DNA of 60,938 bases, from NCBI GenBank assembly GCA_944389475.1, contig CALXMM010000012.1:1-60938 (forward strand). Reading direction: 5' to 3'. Both the position numbers and the translations under genes were made by a program. How positions within the stretch are numbered: position 1 is the first letter of the stretch; every line of letters starts with the position of its first letter. Below, piece after piece: positions 1-8,709 of this stretch. A model generated the notes under the pieces. That model worked only from the letters and a program-made list of their open reading frames with translations, was not told where the DNA came from and did not search any database. The stretch comes from an uncultured Clostridia bacterium. GTDB taxonomy: Bacteria > Bacillota > Clostridia > TANB77 > CAG-508.

Positions 1-80
1 ATTATATTAAATATTAATAAAAATTTAAAGAAAGGAGTGTATGGTTATTTAAGTTATTAAATATATCATACAAGGTAAAT

Positions 81-770
81 ATGTCCGCAGAAAATGTTTA
101 TAAAAAAGTATTAAATGTTTTTTTTATAATATTACTAATAATTTTAATAGGAATAGTAATATATGTTTTATATAGATTTATTTCAGCAAAAGTAATAAAC
201 AATAATTCGGATGAATATATATCAGAATTTGAAAATCAAATAGTTGATGAAAATGCTGTAATAACTGATGAAAGTTCTGAGCAACAAGGTGAAAATGGTG
301 ATTCGGATTCAAGCCAAAGTTCAAAAGCTAGTAAGGTAAAATCTGCAAGAGCATCTTCAAGCAAAAAGTCTGCTAATAAATATTATGGTTTTGATATATG
401 TGGATATATCAGGATTCCAAAGACTGGAATAAAATATCCAATTATATCTACACTTTCTAAACAAGCTTTGGAAAAAGGTGTTTGTGTAGAATATGGACCA
501 GGACCAAATGAACCCGGAAATACAGTAATTGCTGGTCATAATTATTTAAATAGATTATTCTTTTCAAAAAATAAAAATTTACAATTAGGAGATAAAGTAT
601 ATATTACGGATTTATATGGAGTAACAGCAGAATATACAATATACAATAAATTCGAGACATCTCCACAAGATACAAGTTACATATTTAGAGATACTGGAGG
701 AGTACCAGAAATAACTCTTGCGACTTGTTCAAGAAATAGCTCTGCAAGATTAATAATATATGCAAAATAA
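81..770 (+). CDS. Sortase (class B/D-like transpeptidase)
   Basis: Membrane-anchored cysteine transpeptidase that would attach surface proteins to peptidoglycan or polymerise pilins. One N-terminal membrane segment (about residues 12-33) is followed by a Ser/Lys-rich linker and a sortase barrel from about residue 95. The catalytic triad is visible: His153 in AGHNY, Cys216 in TLATCS and Arg223. At 229 residues the length is normal. The chosen ATG has only a weak AAGG site. A much better AAAGGAG at 31-37 precedes an ATG (41) that opens only a three-codon frame, while the sortase frame is open upstream to base 21, so a one-base indel or a tiny leader is possible. No LPXTG-type substrate was noticed in the window, so its partners lie elsewhere. 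The family is secure; the class is not. Confidence 0.88.
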   Translation: MSAENVYKKVLNVFFIILLIILIGIVIYVLYRFISAKVINNNSDEYISEFENQIVDENAVITDESSEQQGENGDSDSSQSSKASKVKSARASSSKKSANKYYGFDICGYIRIPKTGIKYPIISTLSKQALEKGVCVEYGPGPNEPGNTVIAGHNYLNRLFFSKNKNLQLGDKVYITDLYGVTAEYTIYNKFETSPQDTSYIFRDTGGVPEITLATCSRNSSARLIIYAK

Positions 771-887
771 AATTAAAAATATAAAAATAAAACTAAAAAA
801 ATTAAAAAGGCAAAAATAGAACTTAAAAAATTTAAATTTAGAAGTTAAAGGTGTAAAAAAATTAATTCAAAAATTTACAATTATTAG

Positions 888-916
888 TTGAAAATTTATT
901 TATTGAGTGATAAAAT
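888..916 (+). promoter_or_regulatory. Promoter of the Mn riboswitch / P-type ATPase unit
   Basis: TTGAAA (888-893), a 17-bp spacer and TAAAAT (911-916), with TG one base before the -10 (extended -10). Transcription would start near 922-924, just where the riboswitch aptamer begins. Confidence 0.7.
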
Positions 917-921
917 ACAGA

Positions 922-1069
922 TACTTTTAAAAGGGAGTAGCTTGTAAACTACTAATCAACAATCGCGAAGTATTCTGGTTAGTAACCTAATGTAAAATCG
1001 ATTTTTATGTTGGAACAAAAGCAAAGACAAAAAGTAAATCAATTTATTAGGTAAGCAAGACTTTTAAAA
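922..1069 (+). promoter_or_regulatory. yybP-ykoY (manganese) riboswitch aptamer
   Basis: The two conserved ends of the yybP-ykoY family are present: AAAAGGGAGTAGC near 929-941 and TAAGCAAGACTTTT at 1052-1065. The closing helix P1 is exact: TTTTAAAAG (925-933) pairs with CTTTTAAAA (1061-1069). That 3' strand is also the left arm of the following terminator, so metal-stabilised P1 formation would break the terminator. This is an ON switch for Mn2+, as known for the family, which often controls P-type ATPases and other Mn exporters. The middle (942-1050) is AT-rich and variable, and I did not resolve all internal helices. Confidence 0.88.
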
Positions 1070-1102
1070 AACGCGAAAAGTTTTTTAAAGTCTTGCTTTT
1101 TT
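1053..1102 (+). terminator. Riboswitch-controlled intrinsic terminator
   Basis: The left arm at 1053-1072 and the right arm at 1080-1099 (GTTTTTTAAAGTCTTGCTT follows the AAAA) pair almost perfectly with one bulged T. The loop contains GCGAAAA, and a T-run to 1102 follows. The left arm overlaps the aptamer's 3' P1 strand, giving mutually exclusive folds. The downstream gene starts 32 bases later. Confidence 0.88.
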
Positions 1103-1133
1103 GCGTATAATAATAGAAAAGGAGAGATGAATT

Positions 1134-3926
1134 TTGAATTGGTTTAACAAAGGAATTAATGAAGTCGAAGAAGAATTACAAACCAATGTAAAAGAAGGCT
1201 TAACAGAAGAACAAGTAAAAGAAAGATACCAAAAATATGGTATGAACGAATTAAAACAAAAAAAGAAAAAATCTTTGTTTGTAAAATTCTTAGAACAATT
1301 TAAAGATTTTATGATAATTGTTTTAATTATTGCAGCCATTATATCTGGTGCTGTAGGAATAGCCGAAGGTGAAGGAATAACAGATACAATCATAATTTTA
1401 ATAGTTGTAGTACTTAATGCGATAATAGGTGTTGTTCAAGAAAGCAAAGCAGAAAAATCACTAGAAGCATTACAAAAATTAAGTGCACATGCTTCAAAAG
1501 TTTTACGTAATGGCAAAGTTACTGTGGTACAATCTAGAGAGTTAGTTCCAGGAGATGTAGTCGTTTTAGACACAGGTGATTATGTACCAGCAGACTTAAG
1601 AATTGTTGAAAGTGTAAACATGAAATCTCAAGAATCTTCACTAACAGGTGAATCTGTACCAGTCGAAAAAGATTCAGAAACATTAAAAGATGAAAAGGTA
1701 AGTCTTGGAGATAGAAAGAACATGCTATTTTCTTCTTCTCTTATAACTTATGGAAGAGGAAAAGGAATAGTAGTAGAAACAGGAATGAATACAGAAGTTG
1801 GTAAAATAGCAGAGATAATTAATGATACAGAAGGAACCGAAACACCACTTCAGATAAAATTAAATAAATTAGGAAAAACATTAGGATTAGCAGCTCTTTC
1901 TATATGTATTGTAATATTTATAATAGGAATTGCATATGGTAAAGACATAATAGAAATGTTTATGACAGCTGTAAGCTTAGCTGTTGCAGCAATTCCAGAA
2001 GGATTAGCAGCAGTATCTACAATTGTTTTAGCAATTGGTGTTCAAAGAATGGTAAAGAAAAATGCCATTGTTAAAAAATTACCTGCAGTAGAAACATTAG
2101 GAAGCGCAACTGTTATATGTTCAGATAAAACAGGAACACTAACACAAAATAAAATGACAGTACAAAAAGTATTTGTAGATGACAAAATAGAAGATGTTCC
2201 AAATATAAAAGACATAAATGGTGAATTAGACAGATTAATGCAAGTTTGTACATTGTGTAATGATACTAAGATTGGAGAAAACAAACAATTAACAGGAGAC
2301 CCAACCGAAACAGCATTAATAGATTTAGGCTTTAATATAAACTTTAATGTTAAAGAAACATTACAATTAAAAAGACTAAAAGAAATTCCTTTTGACTCAG
2401 ACAGAAAATTAATGACAACAGTAAATAAAGTTGGAGACAAATATTTAGTATGTACTAAAGGTGGAATAGATGAATTACTAGCTAGATGTAATTCTTATGT
2501 AATAAATGGAGAAATAAAAACAGATTTAGATAATTACAAAAAAGAAATATCTAAAAACAATGTTGCTATGGCAAAAGAAGCATTAAGAGTTTTAGCTATG
2601 GCATATAAGGAAATAGACCATGAACCAACAGATGAAGAAATGAAAAATATGGAAAATGATTTAATTTATGTTGGAATGGTTGGAATGATAGACCCACCTA
2701 GAGAAGAAGTAAAATTAGCTGTTGAAAAATGTAAAACAGCTGGAATAAAGACAGTAATGATTACAGGAGACCATAAAATTACAGCTGTTGCAATAGCAAA
2801 AGCTCTAGGAATTTTGGAAAATGAAGAAGAAGCTATCACAGGTAGCGAACTAGAAGAAATGTCAGATGAAGAACTAACTAAAAATGTTAGAAAATATTCT
2901 GTTTATGCAAGAGTTTCACCAGAACACAAGGTAAGAATAGTAAGAGCATGGCAAGCAAACGGAGAAATAGTTGCCATGACAGGTGATGGTGTAAACGATG
3001 CTCCAGCATTAAAAACTGCAGATATTGGATGTGCAATGGGAATTGTAGGTACTGATGTATCTAAAGAAGCAGCAGATGTAATTTTAACAGATGATAATTT
3101 TGCAACTATAGTTTCTTCAGTAGAAGAAGGAAGACGTATTTATGACAATATATTAAAAGCAATTCAATTCTTACTATCAAGTAATGTTGGTGAAATAATA
3201 GTTCTATTTTTAGCAATATTATTAACACCTTGGCTTGGAAGTACATTTGGAATAGATATAAATTTAATAGAAGTATTACTACCAATTCATATATTATGGA
3301 TTAACCTAGTAACAGATTCACTTCCAGCTTTGGCATTAGCAGTAGACCCAGCAGAAGATGATGTAATGAACAGAAAGCCAAAGAAACAAAAAGGTATATT
3401 TACAAAAGGAATGTCTTTCAGAGTAATATATCAAGGAATTATGATTGGTTTACTAACACTTGCAGCATTTATAATAGGTTTAGCTACTCCAGAGGATAAA
3501 TTACCAACAATGGTAAGAGTGGATGGAGAGATATTTAGTGCAGAAGAAGTCGAAAATTTGGATGAAGCATTAGCAAATGGAGCAGAATATGTAGAACCAC
3601 AAGAAGTAAAAGTAGAAATTGGTCAAACAATGGCATTTATGACATTAGCATTTGCAGAGCTAGTACATGTATTCAATGTTAGAAATAACAAAAAATCTGT
3701 ATTCAAAACACATCCATTTAACAATAAAATGTTATGGCTTGCAGTTGGAGCCTCAGCAGCATTAATGCTAATAATACTACTAATACCAGGACTAAGACAC
3801 ATATTCAGTATACCAATATTACCAATAGGAAATTTAATAGAAACAATATTATTAATCTTAGCACCATTAGTAATAGTCGAAATATTCAAACTATTAAAGA
3901 TAAACACAACCAAGGATGAACTTTAG
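1134..3926 (+). CDS. P-type cation ATPase, Ca2+-ATPase-like; likely Mn2+ exporter
   Basis: Inner-membrane ATP-driven cation pump of the P2 (SERCA/PMCA-like) type. It has an N-terminal cation-ATPase domain and membrane helices from about residue 55. The actuator motif TGES is at 171-174, the M4 motif is AAIPEGL, the phosphorylated Asp331 lies in CSDKTGTLTQNK and the hinge is TGDGVNDAP (616-624). C-terminal helices carry it to residue 930. The start is TTG at 1134 after GGAGAG, because the nearby ATG (1127) opens a frame that stops at once. The family moves Ca2+ or Mn2+. The upstream Mn riboswitch argues for Mn2+ efflux or detoxification, as reported for lactococcal and streptococcal relatives. 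The last two codons and the stop (GAA CTT TAG) lie inside a 27-bp REP palindrome, so the C-terminus may have been altered by REP insertion. Confidence 0.93.
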   Translation: MNWFNKGINEVEEELQTNVKEGLTEEQVKERYQKYGMNELKQKKKKSLFVKFLEQFKDFMIIVLIIAAIISGAVGIAEGEGITDTIIILIVVVLNAIIGVVQESKAEKSLEALQKLSAHASKVLRNGKVTVVQSRELVPGDVVVLDTGDYVPADLRIVESVNMKSQESSLTGESVPVEKDSETLKDEKVSLGDRKNMLFSSSLITYGRGKGIVVETGMNTEVGKIAEIINDTEGTETPLQIKLNKLGKTLGLAALSICIVIFIIGIAYGKDIIEMFMTAVSLAVAAIPEGLAAVSTIVLAIGVQRMVKKNAIVKKLPAVETLGSATVICSDKTGTLTQNKMTVQKVFVDDKIEDVPNIKDINGELDRLMQVCTLCNDTKIGENKQLTGDPTETALIDLGFNINFNVKETLQLKRLKEIPFDSDRKLMTTVNKVGDKYLVCTKGGIDELLARCNSYVINGEIKTDLDNYKKEISKNNVAMAKEALRVLAMAYKEIDHEPTDEEMKNMENDLIYVGMVGMIDPPREEVKLAVEKCKTAGIKTVMITGDHKITAVAIAKALGILENEEEAITGSELEEMSDEELTKNVRKYSVYARVSPEHKVRIVRAWQANGEIVAMTGDGVNDAPALKTADIGCAMGIVGTDVSKEAADVILTDDNFATIVSSVEEGRRIYDNILKAIQFLLSSNVGEIIVLFLAILLTPWLGSTFGIDINLIEVLLPIHILWINLVTDSLPALALAVDPAEDDVMNRKPKKQKGIFTKGMSFRVIYQGIMIGLLTLAAFIIGLATPEDKLPTMVRVDGEIFSAEEVENLDEALANGAEYVEPQEVKVEIGQTMAFMTLAFAELVHVFNVRNNKKSVFKTHPFNNKMLWLAVGASAALMLIILLIPGLRHIFSIPILPIGNLIETILLILAPLVIVEIFKLLKINTTKDEL

Positions 3927-4060
3927 GGACGGACCTTAAAGTTCATTGGTAGACATAATGCAAACTGGAATTTTGAATTTGGGGATGGAATTAAAGTTTA
4001 CTGGTTAGACATAACGCAAAACTTGGAATTTTAAACTTTGAGATGGATCTTAAAGTATAC
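3918..4060 (+). repeat. REP palindrome plus two decayed tandem units
   Basis: An intact 27-bp palindrome at 3918-3944 has 8-bp arms GAACTTTA and TAAAGTTC, with a GGGACGGACCT core. Worn copies follow at about 3975-3999 and 4032-4058. They are spaced about 57 bp and separated by a shared spacer containing CTGGTTAGACATAA. The first copy overlaps the end of the ATPase gene and supplies its stop. There is no T-run after the hairpin, so it is not a normal terminator. Confidence 0.85.
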
Positions 4061-4109
4061 TGGTTAAACATAAAGCAATTTAAAACTATTAATTAGACAA
4101 AACTAAAAG

Positions 4110-4147
4110 CAATAAGAAAACAGTTTAAGTTTTCTTATTGTTTTTTT
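4110..4147 (+). terminator. Intrinsic terminator after the P-type ATPase
   Basis: A perfect 12-bp stem, CAATAAGAAAAC (4110-4121) with GTTTTCTTATTG (4129-4140), a 7-base loop and a run of seven T. Confidence 0.9.
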
Positions 4148-4166
4148 AAAAACGTTAATATATAAT
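4138..4166 (+). promoter_or_regulatory. Possible promoter of the deacetylase gene
   Basis: TTGTTT (4138-4143), a 17-bp spacer and a consensus TATAAT (4161-4166). It overlaps the terminator's T-tract, so the -35 box may be fortuitous. The good -10 lies 35 bases before the ATG. Confidence 0.45.
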
Positions 4167-4200
4167 ATAAATAAACATAAATATTAATAGGGGATTCAAA

Positions 4201-5064
4201 ATGACACTAGATTTAATAGAAATAAAACCAAGATTAAATGTAAAAAAAGTAATAATAATTTCTATAATTGCATTATTAATAATTTCACTTTTATGTACCT
4301 CTATTTTCTTTGGAATATATCATCACATGAAAAATGTAAGCATAATAGAAAATAAAATAGTAAATAAAAGTATACCAACACATGAATTATATTTTTCAGA
4401 TAATGCAAAGAAAAATTTAATAGTAGACAAGGTAAATCATATATATAATTCAGATTATAAAAGAGCTTTTTTAACTTTTGATGATGGACCATCAAAGTCA
4501 GTTACCATACCAATATTGGATATACTAAAACAATATAATGTAAAAGCAACCTTTTTTGTATTAGGAAGTAATGTAGAAAGATATCCAGAAATTGTGAAAA
4601 AAGCTTATCAAGAAGGTCATTACATAGGAAACCATGGATTTACACATGTATATGCAAATATATATTCATCACCACAAGCTGTTTTGGATGAGTATAATAG
4701 AACAGAAACAGCAATAAAAAATGCAATAGGGAACCAAAACTATAATTCAAGATTATTTAGGTTTCCTGGAGGAACTGCTGGCGGAAAATATGCACAAATA
4801 AAGACAGATGCAGTAAATTTACTAAATCAAAACAGTATTGCACATTTAGACTGGAATGCATTAACTGCAGATTCTGCAGGTCTAACAGATGTTAATGCAA
4901 TGAAAACTTATGTTGAAAAAACAATTGGAAATAAAAATAGTGTTGTAATTTTAATGCATGATAATGGTACGAAAAAAGGCACATATGAATTATTACCACA
5001 ATTAATACAAGAATTACAAGCAAAAGGATATGTATTTGAAAATATTTATGATTTATTAAAATAA
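4201..5064 (+). CDS. Polysaccharide (peptidoglycan) deacetylase, NodB domain
   Basis: Predicted to remove acetyl groups from N-acetylated wall sugars at the outer face of the membrane, which usually gives lysozyme resistance. One membrane segment (about 16-40) is followed by a NodB fold with every motif visible: TFDDGPS (Asp94, Asp95), the metal histidines His145 and His149 in NHGFTH, RFPGG (187-191), the LDWN region, and His253 in ILMHD. At 287 residues it is a normal single-domain form. RBS AGGGGATT precedes the ATG. It appears monocistronic, between the ATPase terminator and the decayed toxin-antitoxin remnant. Peptidoglycan is the likely substrate, given its PdaA/PgdA-like architecture, but this is inferred. 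Confidence 0.9.
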   Translation: MTLDLIEIKPRLNVKKVIIISIIALLIISLLCTSIFFGIYHHMKNVSIIENKIVNKSIPTHELYFSDNAKKNLIVDKVNHIYNSDYKRAFLTFDDGPSKSVTIPILDILKQYNVKATFFVLGSNVERYPEIVKKAYQEGHYIGNHGFTHVYANIYSSPQAVLDEYNRTETAIKNAIGNQNYNSRLFRFPGGTAGGKYAQIKTDAVNLLNQNSIAHLDWNALTADSAGLTDVNAMKTYVEKTIGNKNSVVILMHDNGTKKGTYELLPQLIQELQAKGYVFENIYDLLK

Positions 5065-5131
5065 AACTATAAAGATAGTATTGTGTGCAAAAGCTTGGAA
5101 TCTAATATATAATAAAAGAAAGTGTGAAAAA

Positions 5132-5379
5132 ATGACTAATACTAATATAACAAATTTTAGAAAAAAATATATAATTTGCTAGAACAAACGATTAAATATA
5201 ATGAACCAATTAATATTTCAACCAAAAATGGAAATGCTGTAGTATTATCTGAAGAAGACTACAACAGTATAATGGAAACATTATATATTTCATCAATACC
5301 TAACTTAAAAGATGAAATTATTAAAAGAGCAAAGGATAAAGATGAAGAGTTTATAGATGAAATTGAGGCTAACTGGTAA
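5132..5379 (+). pseudogene. Frameshifted YefM/Phd-family antitoxin
   Basis: The C-terminal 67 residues read continuously from 5176 (LEQTIKYNEPI, VVLSEEDYNS, ending in a Trp) and match YefM-type antitoxins, which bind and neutralise YoeB and repress their own operon. The expected N-terminus is present upstream: an ATG at 5132 opens MTNTNITNFRKK, with a GTGTGAAA leader. That frame stops at 5180-5182. A single missing base in the A/T-rich stretch 5160-5176 would restore a full protein of about 82 residues. With the partner toxin truncated, this is probably a dead locus rather than a short gene starting at the TTG (5176). Confidence 0.7.
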
Positions 5380-5400
5380 TAGTATATAGAATAGAATTAA

Positions 5401-5550
5401 ACACCTCCACCTTATGAAAAATTAACAGGTGATTTAAAAGGTTTGTATTCTCGAAGAATTAATATACAACATAGATTGGTATATCAAGTCTTGGAAGAAG
5501 AAAAAAAGATAAGAATTTTATCAATGTGGTCACATTATGAAAATATATAA
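5401..5550 (+). pseudogene. YoeB/Txe-family toxin, 3' fragment
   Basis: The frame from 5401 to TAA at 5548-5550 encodes PPPYEKLTGDLKGLYSRRI and then a C-terminus ending in SMWSHYENI. This is the conserved second half of YoeB mRNA interferases, including the RRINIQHRLVYQV core. The first half (about 40 residues) is absent: stops TAG, TAG and TAA sit between the antitoxin end (5379) and this fragment, in the same frame. An internal deletion joining the antitoxin tail to the middle of the toxin explains this. It cannot make an active toxin. Confidence 0.8.
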
Positions 5551-5579
5551 AAGGCTAATTTAATAGCCTTTTATTTTAT
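5551..5579 (+). terminator. Intrinsic terminator, possibly bidirectional
   Basis: Stem AAGGCTA (5551-5557) with TAGCCTT (5564-5570), loop ATTTAA, then TTATTTTA. It lies between the toxin remnant and the end of the opposing thioesterase gene. Confidence 0.65.
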
Positions 5580-5597
5580 GGTGAAATATTTTATAAA

Positions 5598-6329
5598 TTA
5601 TTTAAAAGTAATAATAGCATGAATAATTTTTTCATCCAAACTTTTTATAACAACCTTATGAATATTATTTTCAAAAGCATAATAGCATTTTACTGTATCA
5701 TGTAATCTAATTTGTTTTCTATAGCAAATTTCAAAAGAATCAAATATATTATTTTCATAAACCGTTTTTGGTAAAGTTTCATATGCTATATCCAAATAAT
5801 ATAAATTATGCATATGTTTATTCAAATCTATTTGAGAACGTTGAACTGTATAAATTGTCTGTGATTGATATTCGCTTGCATCTGCTAATTTAGAAAGTAC
5901 AGATTCGTTTTCTGGAAATACCATTTTAGTATCAGGTTTATATTTTTTCATTATTTCTTCAGGTATTGGTCTTAATCTGCCAGTAGTTGTATCAACTAAA
6001 ACCCATTTAGAAGTAGCAATAATAACAAGTTCATTATTCTGATTATATGCTTCAAAATCACGATATGTAGAGAATTTTTCTACATTTCTAGCCCATGTTA
6101 TAATATGCAATTTATCCCCATAAATAGGCCTTTTTAAAACTTTAACTTTCCAACCAAGTAAAACCCAAGAAGAATGAGTCTCTGGAATTTCATTTAGTCC
6201 AAATTTAACACTGTCTGAATGATAGGAACCAATATCCTCAAAAAAAGATAGTATAGATTTATTACTTAAATAATTAGGCTTTTCAATATCTTTAAGTCCA
6301 ATTTCAAAATTATGTTCAAAATAAGCCAT
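5598..6329 (-). CDS. Acyl-ACP thioesterase (FatA/FatB-like)
   Basis: Predicted to hydrolyse acyl-ACP, releasing free fatty acids in the cytosol. At 243 residues it has the double hot-dog layout of bacterial acyl-ACP thioesterases. The first half contains SSWVLLGWKV and YGDKLHIITWAR. The second half carries the catalytic pattern DLNKHMHNLYYLDIAYE with Asn, His and a downstream Glu, as in plant FatA/FatB. On the minus strand the ATG is preceded by AAGGAGGATAATTA, a strong ribosome site. It is divergent from the acyl-CoA ligase gene at 6808, suggesting that released fatty acids are re-activated, but the two are separated by a REP array. The substrate chain length cannot be told. Confidence 0.88.
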   Translation of the reverse strand: MAYFEHNFEIGLKDIEKPNYLSNKSILSFFEDIGSYHSDSVKFGLNEIPETHSSWVLLGWKVKVLKRPIYGDKLHIITWARNVEKFSTYRDFEAYNQNNELVIIATSKWVLVDTTTGRLRPIPEEIMKKYKPDTKMVFPENESVLSKLADASEYQSQTIYTVQRSQIDLNKHMHNLYYLDIAYETLPKTVYENNIFDSFEICYRKQIRLHDTVKCYYAFENNIHKVVIKSLDEKIIHAIITFK

Positions 6330-6483
6330 TAATTATCCTCCTTCCGTTTTTTATTTTTGCTAATATACAAAATATTTTCAAAATCATTTATTTGCTTTGA
6401 TTAAAATTAAGTCTAGTAAAGTCACATAATCTAAAACATTGAACATATAATACAATATTTTTACTCAAATGTCTAGTATAACA

Positions 6484-6745
6484 AGTACCAACTTTATGCA
6501 AATCTTATGATAGACACTGAAGTTCAGAATAAGCCTATAACTCAAGAAAGTACTAACTTTATGTAAATCCAACAAACTTCTAGTTCCATTACAAAGTTCA
6601 TTAGGTCCATTCAAAAAAGCTCATGAGTCAACATAAAATTTGAACTTTAAGGACCGTCCCTAAAGTTCAAAGGTAAACATAAAATTTGAACTTTAAGGTC
6701 CGTCCCCAAAGTTCATTAAGGTCCGACCCTTAAGTTCAAAGTTCA
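6484..6745 (-). repeat. REP array in reverse orientation (two intact, several worn copies)
   Basis: Intact 27-bp palindromes lie at 6642-6668 and 6688-6714, spaced 46 bp and joined by ACATAAAATTT. A partial copy is at about 6715-6737. Further left, CTTTATGCAAATC and CTTTATGTAAATC (near 6492 and 6557) are reverse complements of the spacer GATTTACATAAA seen at 57.8 kb, so the array once extended to about 6484. It fills most of the 478-bp gap between the divergent thioesterase and ligase genes. I see no gene there and no convincing promoter. Confidence 0.8.
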
Positions 6746-6807
6746 TAAAAATATTTACAAATTTTGATAATTGTGAAATAATATAGGCATATAGGAGTGA
6801 TAGTGTT

Positions 6808-8694
6808 ATGAGAATATTAAAAGATTTTAAAATGCCTGATTTTAAATTTCCTAAGATGAAAATGGAAGGTATGGAGAACATACAAGAAATGCAAGTGAAT
6901 TATGATCAAATAGATAAAATGAAGAGTAAAAAGAACAAGGGTAAATTTTACGAAGAGACTCATTATAAAACAGTAAAGGAAATATTTAAAAGGTCAATAG
7001 AGTTATACAAAAATAATGTGTATATTTTGGAAAGACCAAATCATGACCATAAAGCTAAGTTTGAAGAGTTTACATATGAAAGATTTGGAAATGATGTTAT
7101 AAATTTAGGTACAGGGCTTATGAAATACTTAAATTTATCAAATGAAAGAATTATTATTATAGGTGAAAATACATATTACTGGTATGTATCATATTTTTCT
7201 ATACTATGTGGCGTGGGAACAGCTGTGCCAATCGATAAAGAACTACCTAATAACGAAATAGAAAATGTTATAAAACGTTCACATGCTGCTGCAGTTATTT
7301 ATTCTAAAAAGAAGAAAGAATCTATAGACAAAATAAAAGATAATTTACCAATGGTAAAATATTTTATAGAAATGAATAGTGATGCTCCAGTACAAGGTAG
7401 AGATGTAGGTATAGAACATGTAATTGCAGAAGGAAAAAAATTGACAGATGCAGGAAATACAGAGTATATGAATGTAGAGATTGACCCAGAAGAATTCAAA
7501 TTCTTAATCTTTACTTCTGGAACAACTTCACAAGCAAAAGGAGTTATGATATGCCATAGAAACTTAGCTGAAAATGTTAATGCTGTTTCTAAATATGTAA
7601 AACTATATCAATGGGATAGACTTTTTTCTGTATTACCATTGCACCACACATATGAATCTTCTATTGGAGCATTATTACCATTTGCATTTGGTTGTTCAGT
7701 TGCAATTTGCACAGGTCTAAGATATATTGTGCCAGATATGCAAGAAGCAAAGCCTACTGCAATGTTAGCAGTACCATTATTAGTAGAAACTCTATATAAA
7801 AAGATAAATCAATCAATAGAAAAGAGCGGTAAAGCAGGCTTAGTAAATTCTATGATTCACATAACAAATGCACTAAAAAGCGTAGGAATAGACATTAAAA
7901 GAAAAGTATTTAAAGAAATTTATGATAATTTAGGTGGAAATATTAGAATAATAGTTTCCGCTGCTGCACCAATAGACAAGAAAATAGGAAAATGGGTACA
8001 AGATATTGGTATAGAATTTTTACAAGGATATGGTTTAACAGAAACAGCACCAATTGCAGCTCTTACACCGGAATGTGATACAAGAATTGGTTCTGTTGGA
8101 CTTCCAGTAAATTGTGCAGAAATAAAAATACATAATCCAAATGAAAATGGAGAAGGAGAAATTTGGATTAAGAGTAGAACATTAATGCTTGGATATTTTG
8201 AAGATGAAGAAGCAACAAAAGAAGCAGTAAAAGATGGCTGGTTCAATTCTGGAGATATAGGATATATGGATAAGGATGGATATGTTTATGTTACAGGAAG
8301 AAGCAAAAATGTTATAGTAACACAAAACGGAAAAAATATTTATCCAGAAGAAATAGAATTATTATTATCTAAAATACCGGAGATACAAGAATGCATGGTA
8401 TATGGTAAAGAAGTAAAAGGAGAAAAAGAATTAATCATAACAGCAAGAGTAATACCAAATATGGAAGAAATAGAAAGATTACATGGAAAAGATTTAAGCG
8501 AAGAAGAAATACATAAAATAATTTGGGAGAAAATAAAAGAAGTAAACAAACAATTAACATCATATAAAGCAGTAAAGAAATTAGAATTAAAACATGATGA
8601 ATTCGCAAAAACAACAACAATGAAAATAAAAAGATATGTAGAACTTCAAAAAGATGTAAATAAGACAGAAAACAACGAAACAGAAAAAAACTGA
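6808..8694 (+). CDS. Long-chain fatty acid-CoA ligase (AMP-forming)
   Basis: Activates fatty acids through an acyl-adenylate to acyl-CoA or acyl-ACP. It is a 628-residue adenylate-forming enzyme. The P-loop FTSGTTSQAKGV lies near 232-243, the A5 motif is QGYGLTETAP, the A7 motif is FNSGDIGYMDKDGYVYVTGR, and the C-terminal TTTMKIKR contains the usual catalytic Lys. The first about 60 residues are charged and Met/Lys-rich and are not part of the fold. RBS AGGAGTG precedes the ATG. Two glycosyltransferase subunit genes follow closely (gap 15 bp), so they are probably cotranscribed. A partner for the divergent thioesterase is the simplest reading. Whether CoA or ACP is the acceptor is unknown. 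Confidence 0.92.
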   Translation: MRILKDFKMPDFKFPKMKMEGMENIQEMQVNYDQIDKMKSKKNKGKFYEETHYKTVKEIFKRSIELYKNNVYILERPNHDHKAKFEEFTYERFGNDVINLGTGLMKYLNLSNERIIIIGENTYYWYVSYFSILCGVGTAVPIDKELPNNEIENVIKRSHAAAVIYSKKKKESIDKIKDNLPMVKYFIEMNSDAPVQGRDVGIEHVIAEGKKLTDAGNTEYMNVEIDPEEFKFLIFTSGTTSQAKGVMICHRNLAENVNAVSKYVKLYQWDRLFSVLPLHHTYESSIGALLPFAFGCSVAICTGLRYIVPDMQEAKPTAMLAVPLLVETLYKKINQSIEKSGKAGLVNSMIHITNALKSVGIDIKRKVFKEIYDNLGGNIRIIVSAAAPIDKKIGKWVQDIGIEFLQGYGLTETAPIAALTPECDTRIGSVGLPVNCAEIKIHNPNENGEGEIWIKSRTLMLGYFEDEEATKEAVKDGWFNSGDIGYMDKDGYVYVTGRSKNVIVTQNGKNIYPEEIELLLSKIPEIQECMVYGKEVKGEKELIITARVIPNMEEIERLHGKDLSEEEIHKIIWEKIKEVNKQLTSYKAVKKLELKHDEFAKTTTMKIKRYVELQKDVNKTENNETEKN

Positions 8695-8709
8695 AAATTT
8701 GGAGGAAAA

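Noticed and set aside
770..887. Possible second RNA element after the sortase gene
   Set aside because: The stretch is low-complexity A/T with no stable hairpin or recognised motif before the promoter at 888.
2042..2440. 132-residue open frame opposite the P-type ATPase gene
   Set aside because: It is antisense to strongly conserved coding sequence, without a ribosome site or recognisable domain; a composition shadow in AT-rich DNA.
3734..3919. 61-residue frame overlapping the end of the ATPase gene
   Set aside because: Its Asn/Thr/Ile-rich low-complexity composition is what an out-of-frame read of the ATPase helices gives.
3918..3944. Palindrome considered as an ordinary transcription terminator of the ATPase gene
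   Set aside because: It has no T-run, the same hairpin precedes genes as well as following them, and a genuine terminator lies at 4110-4147.
5176..5379. A complete 67-residue antitoxin starting at TTG 5176
   Set aside because: The expected antitoxin N-terminus is encoded immediately upstream in another frame and the toxin partner is truncated, so a frameshifted remnant is more likely.
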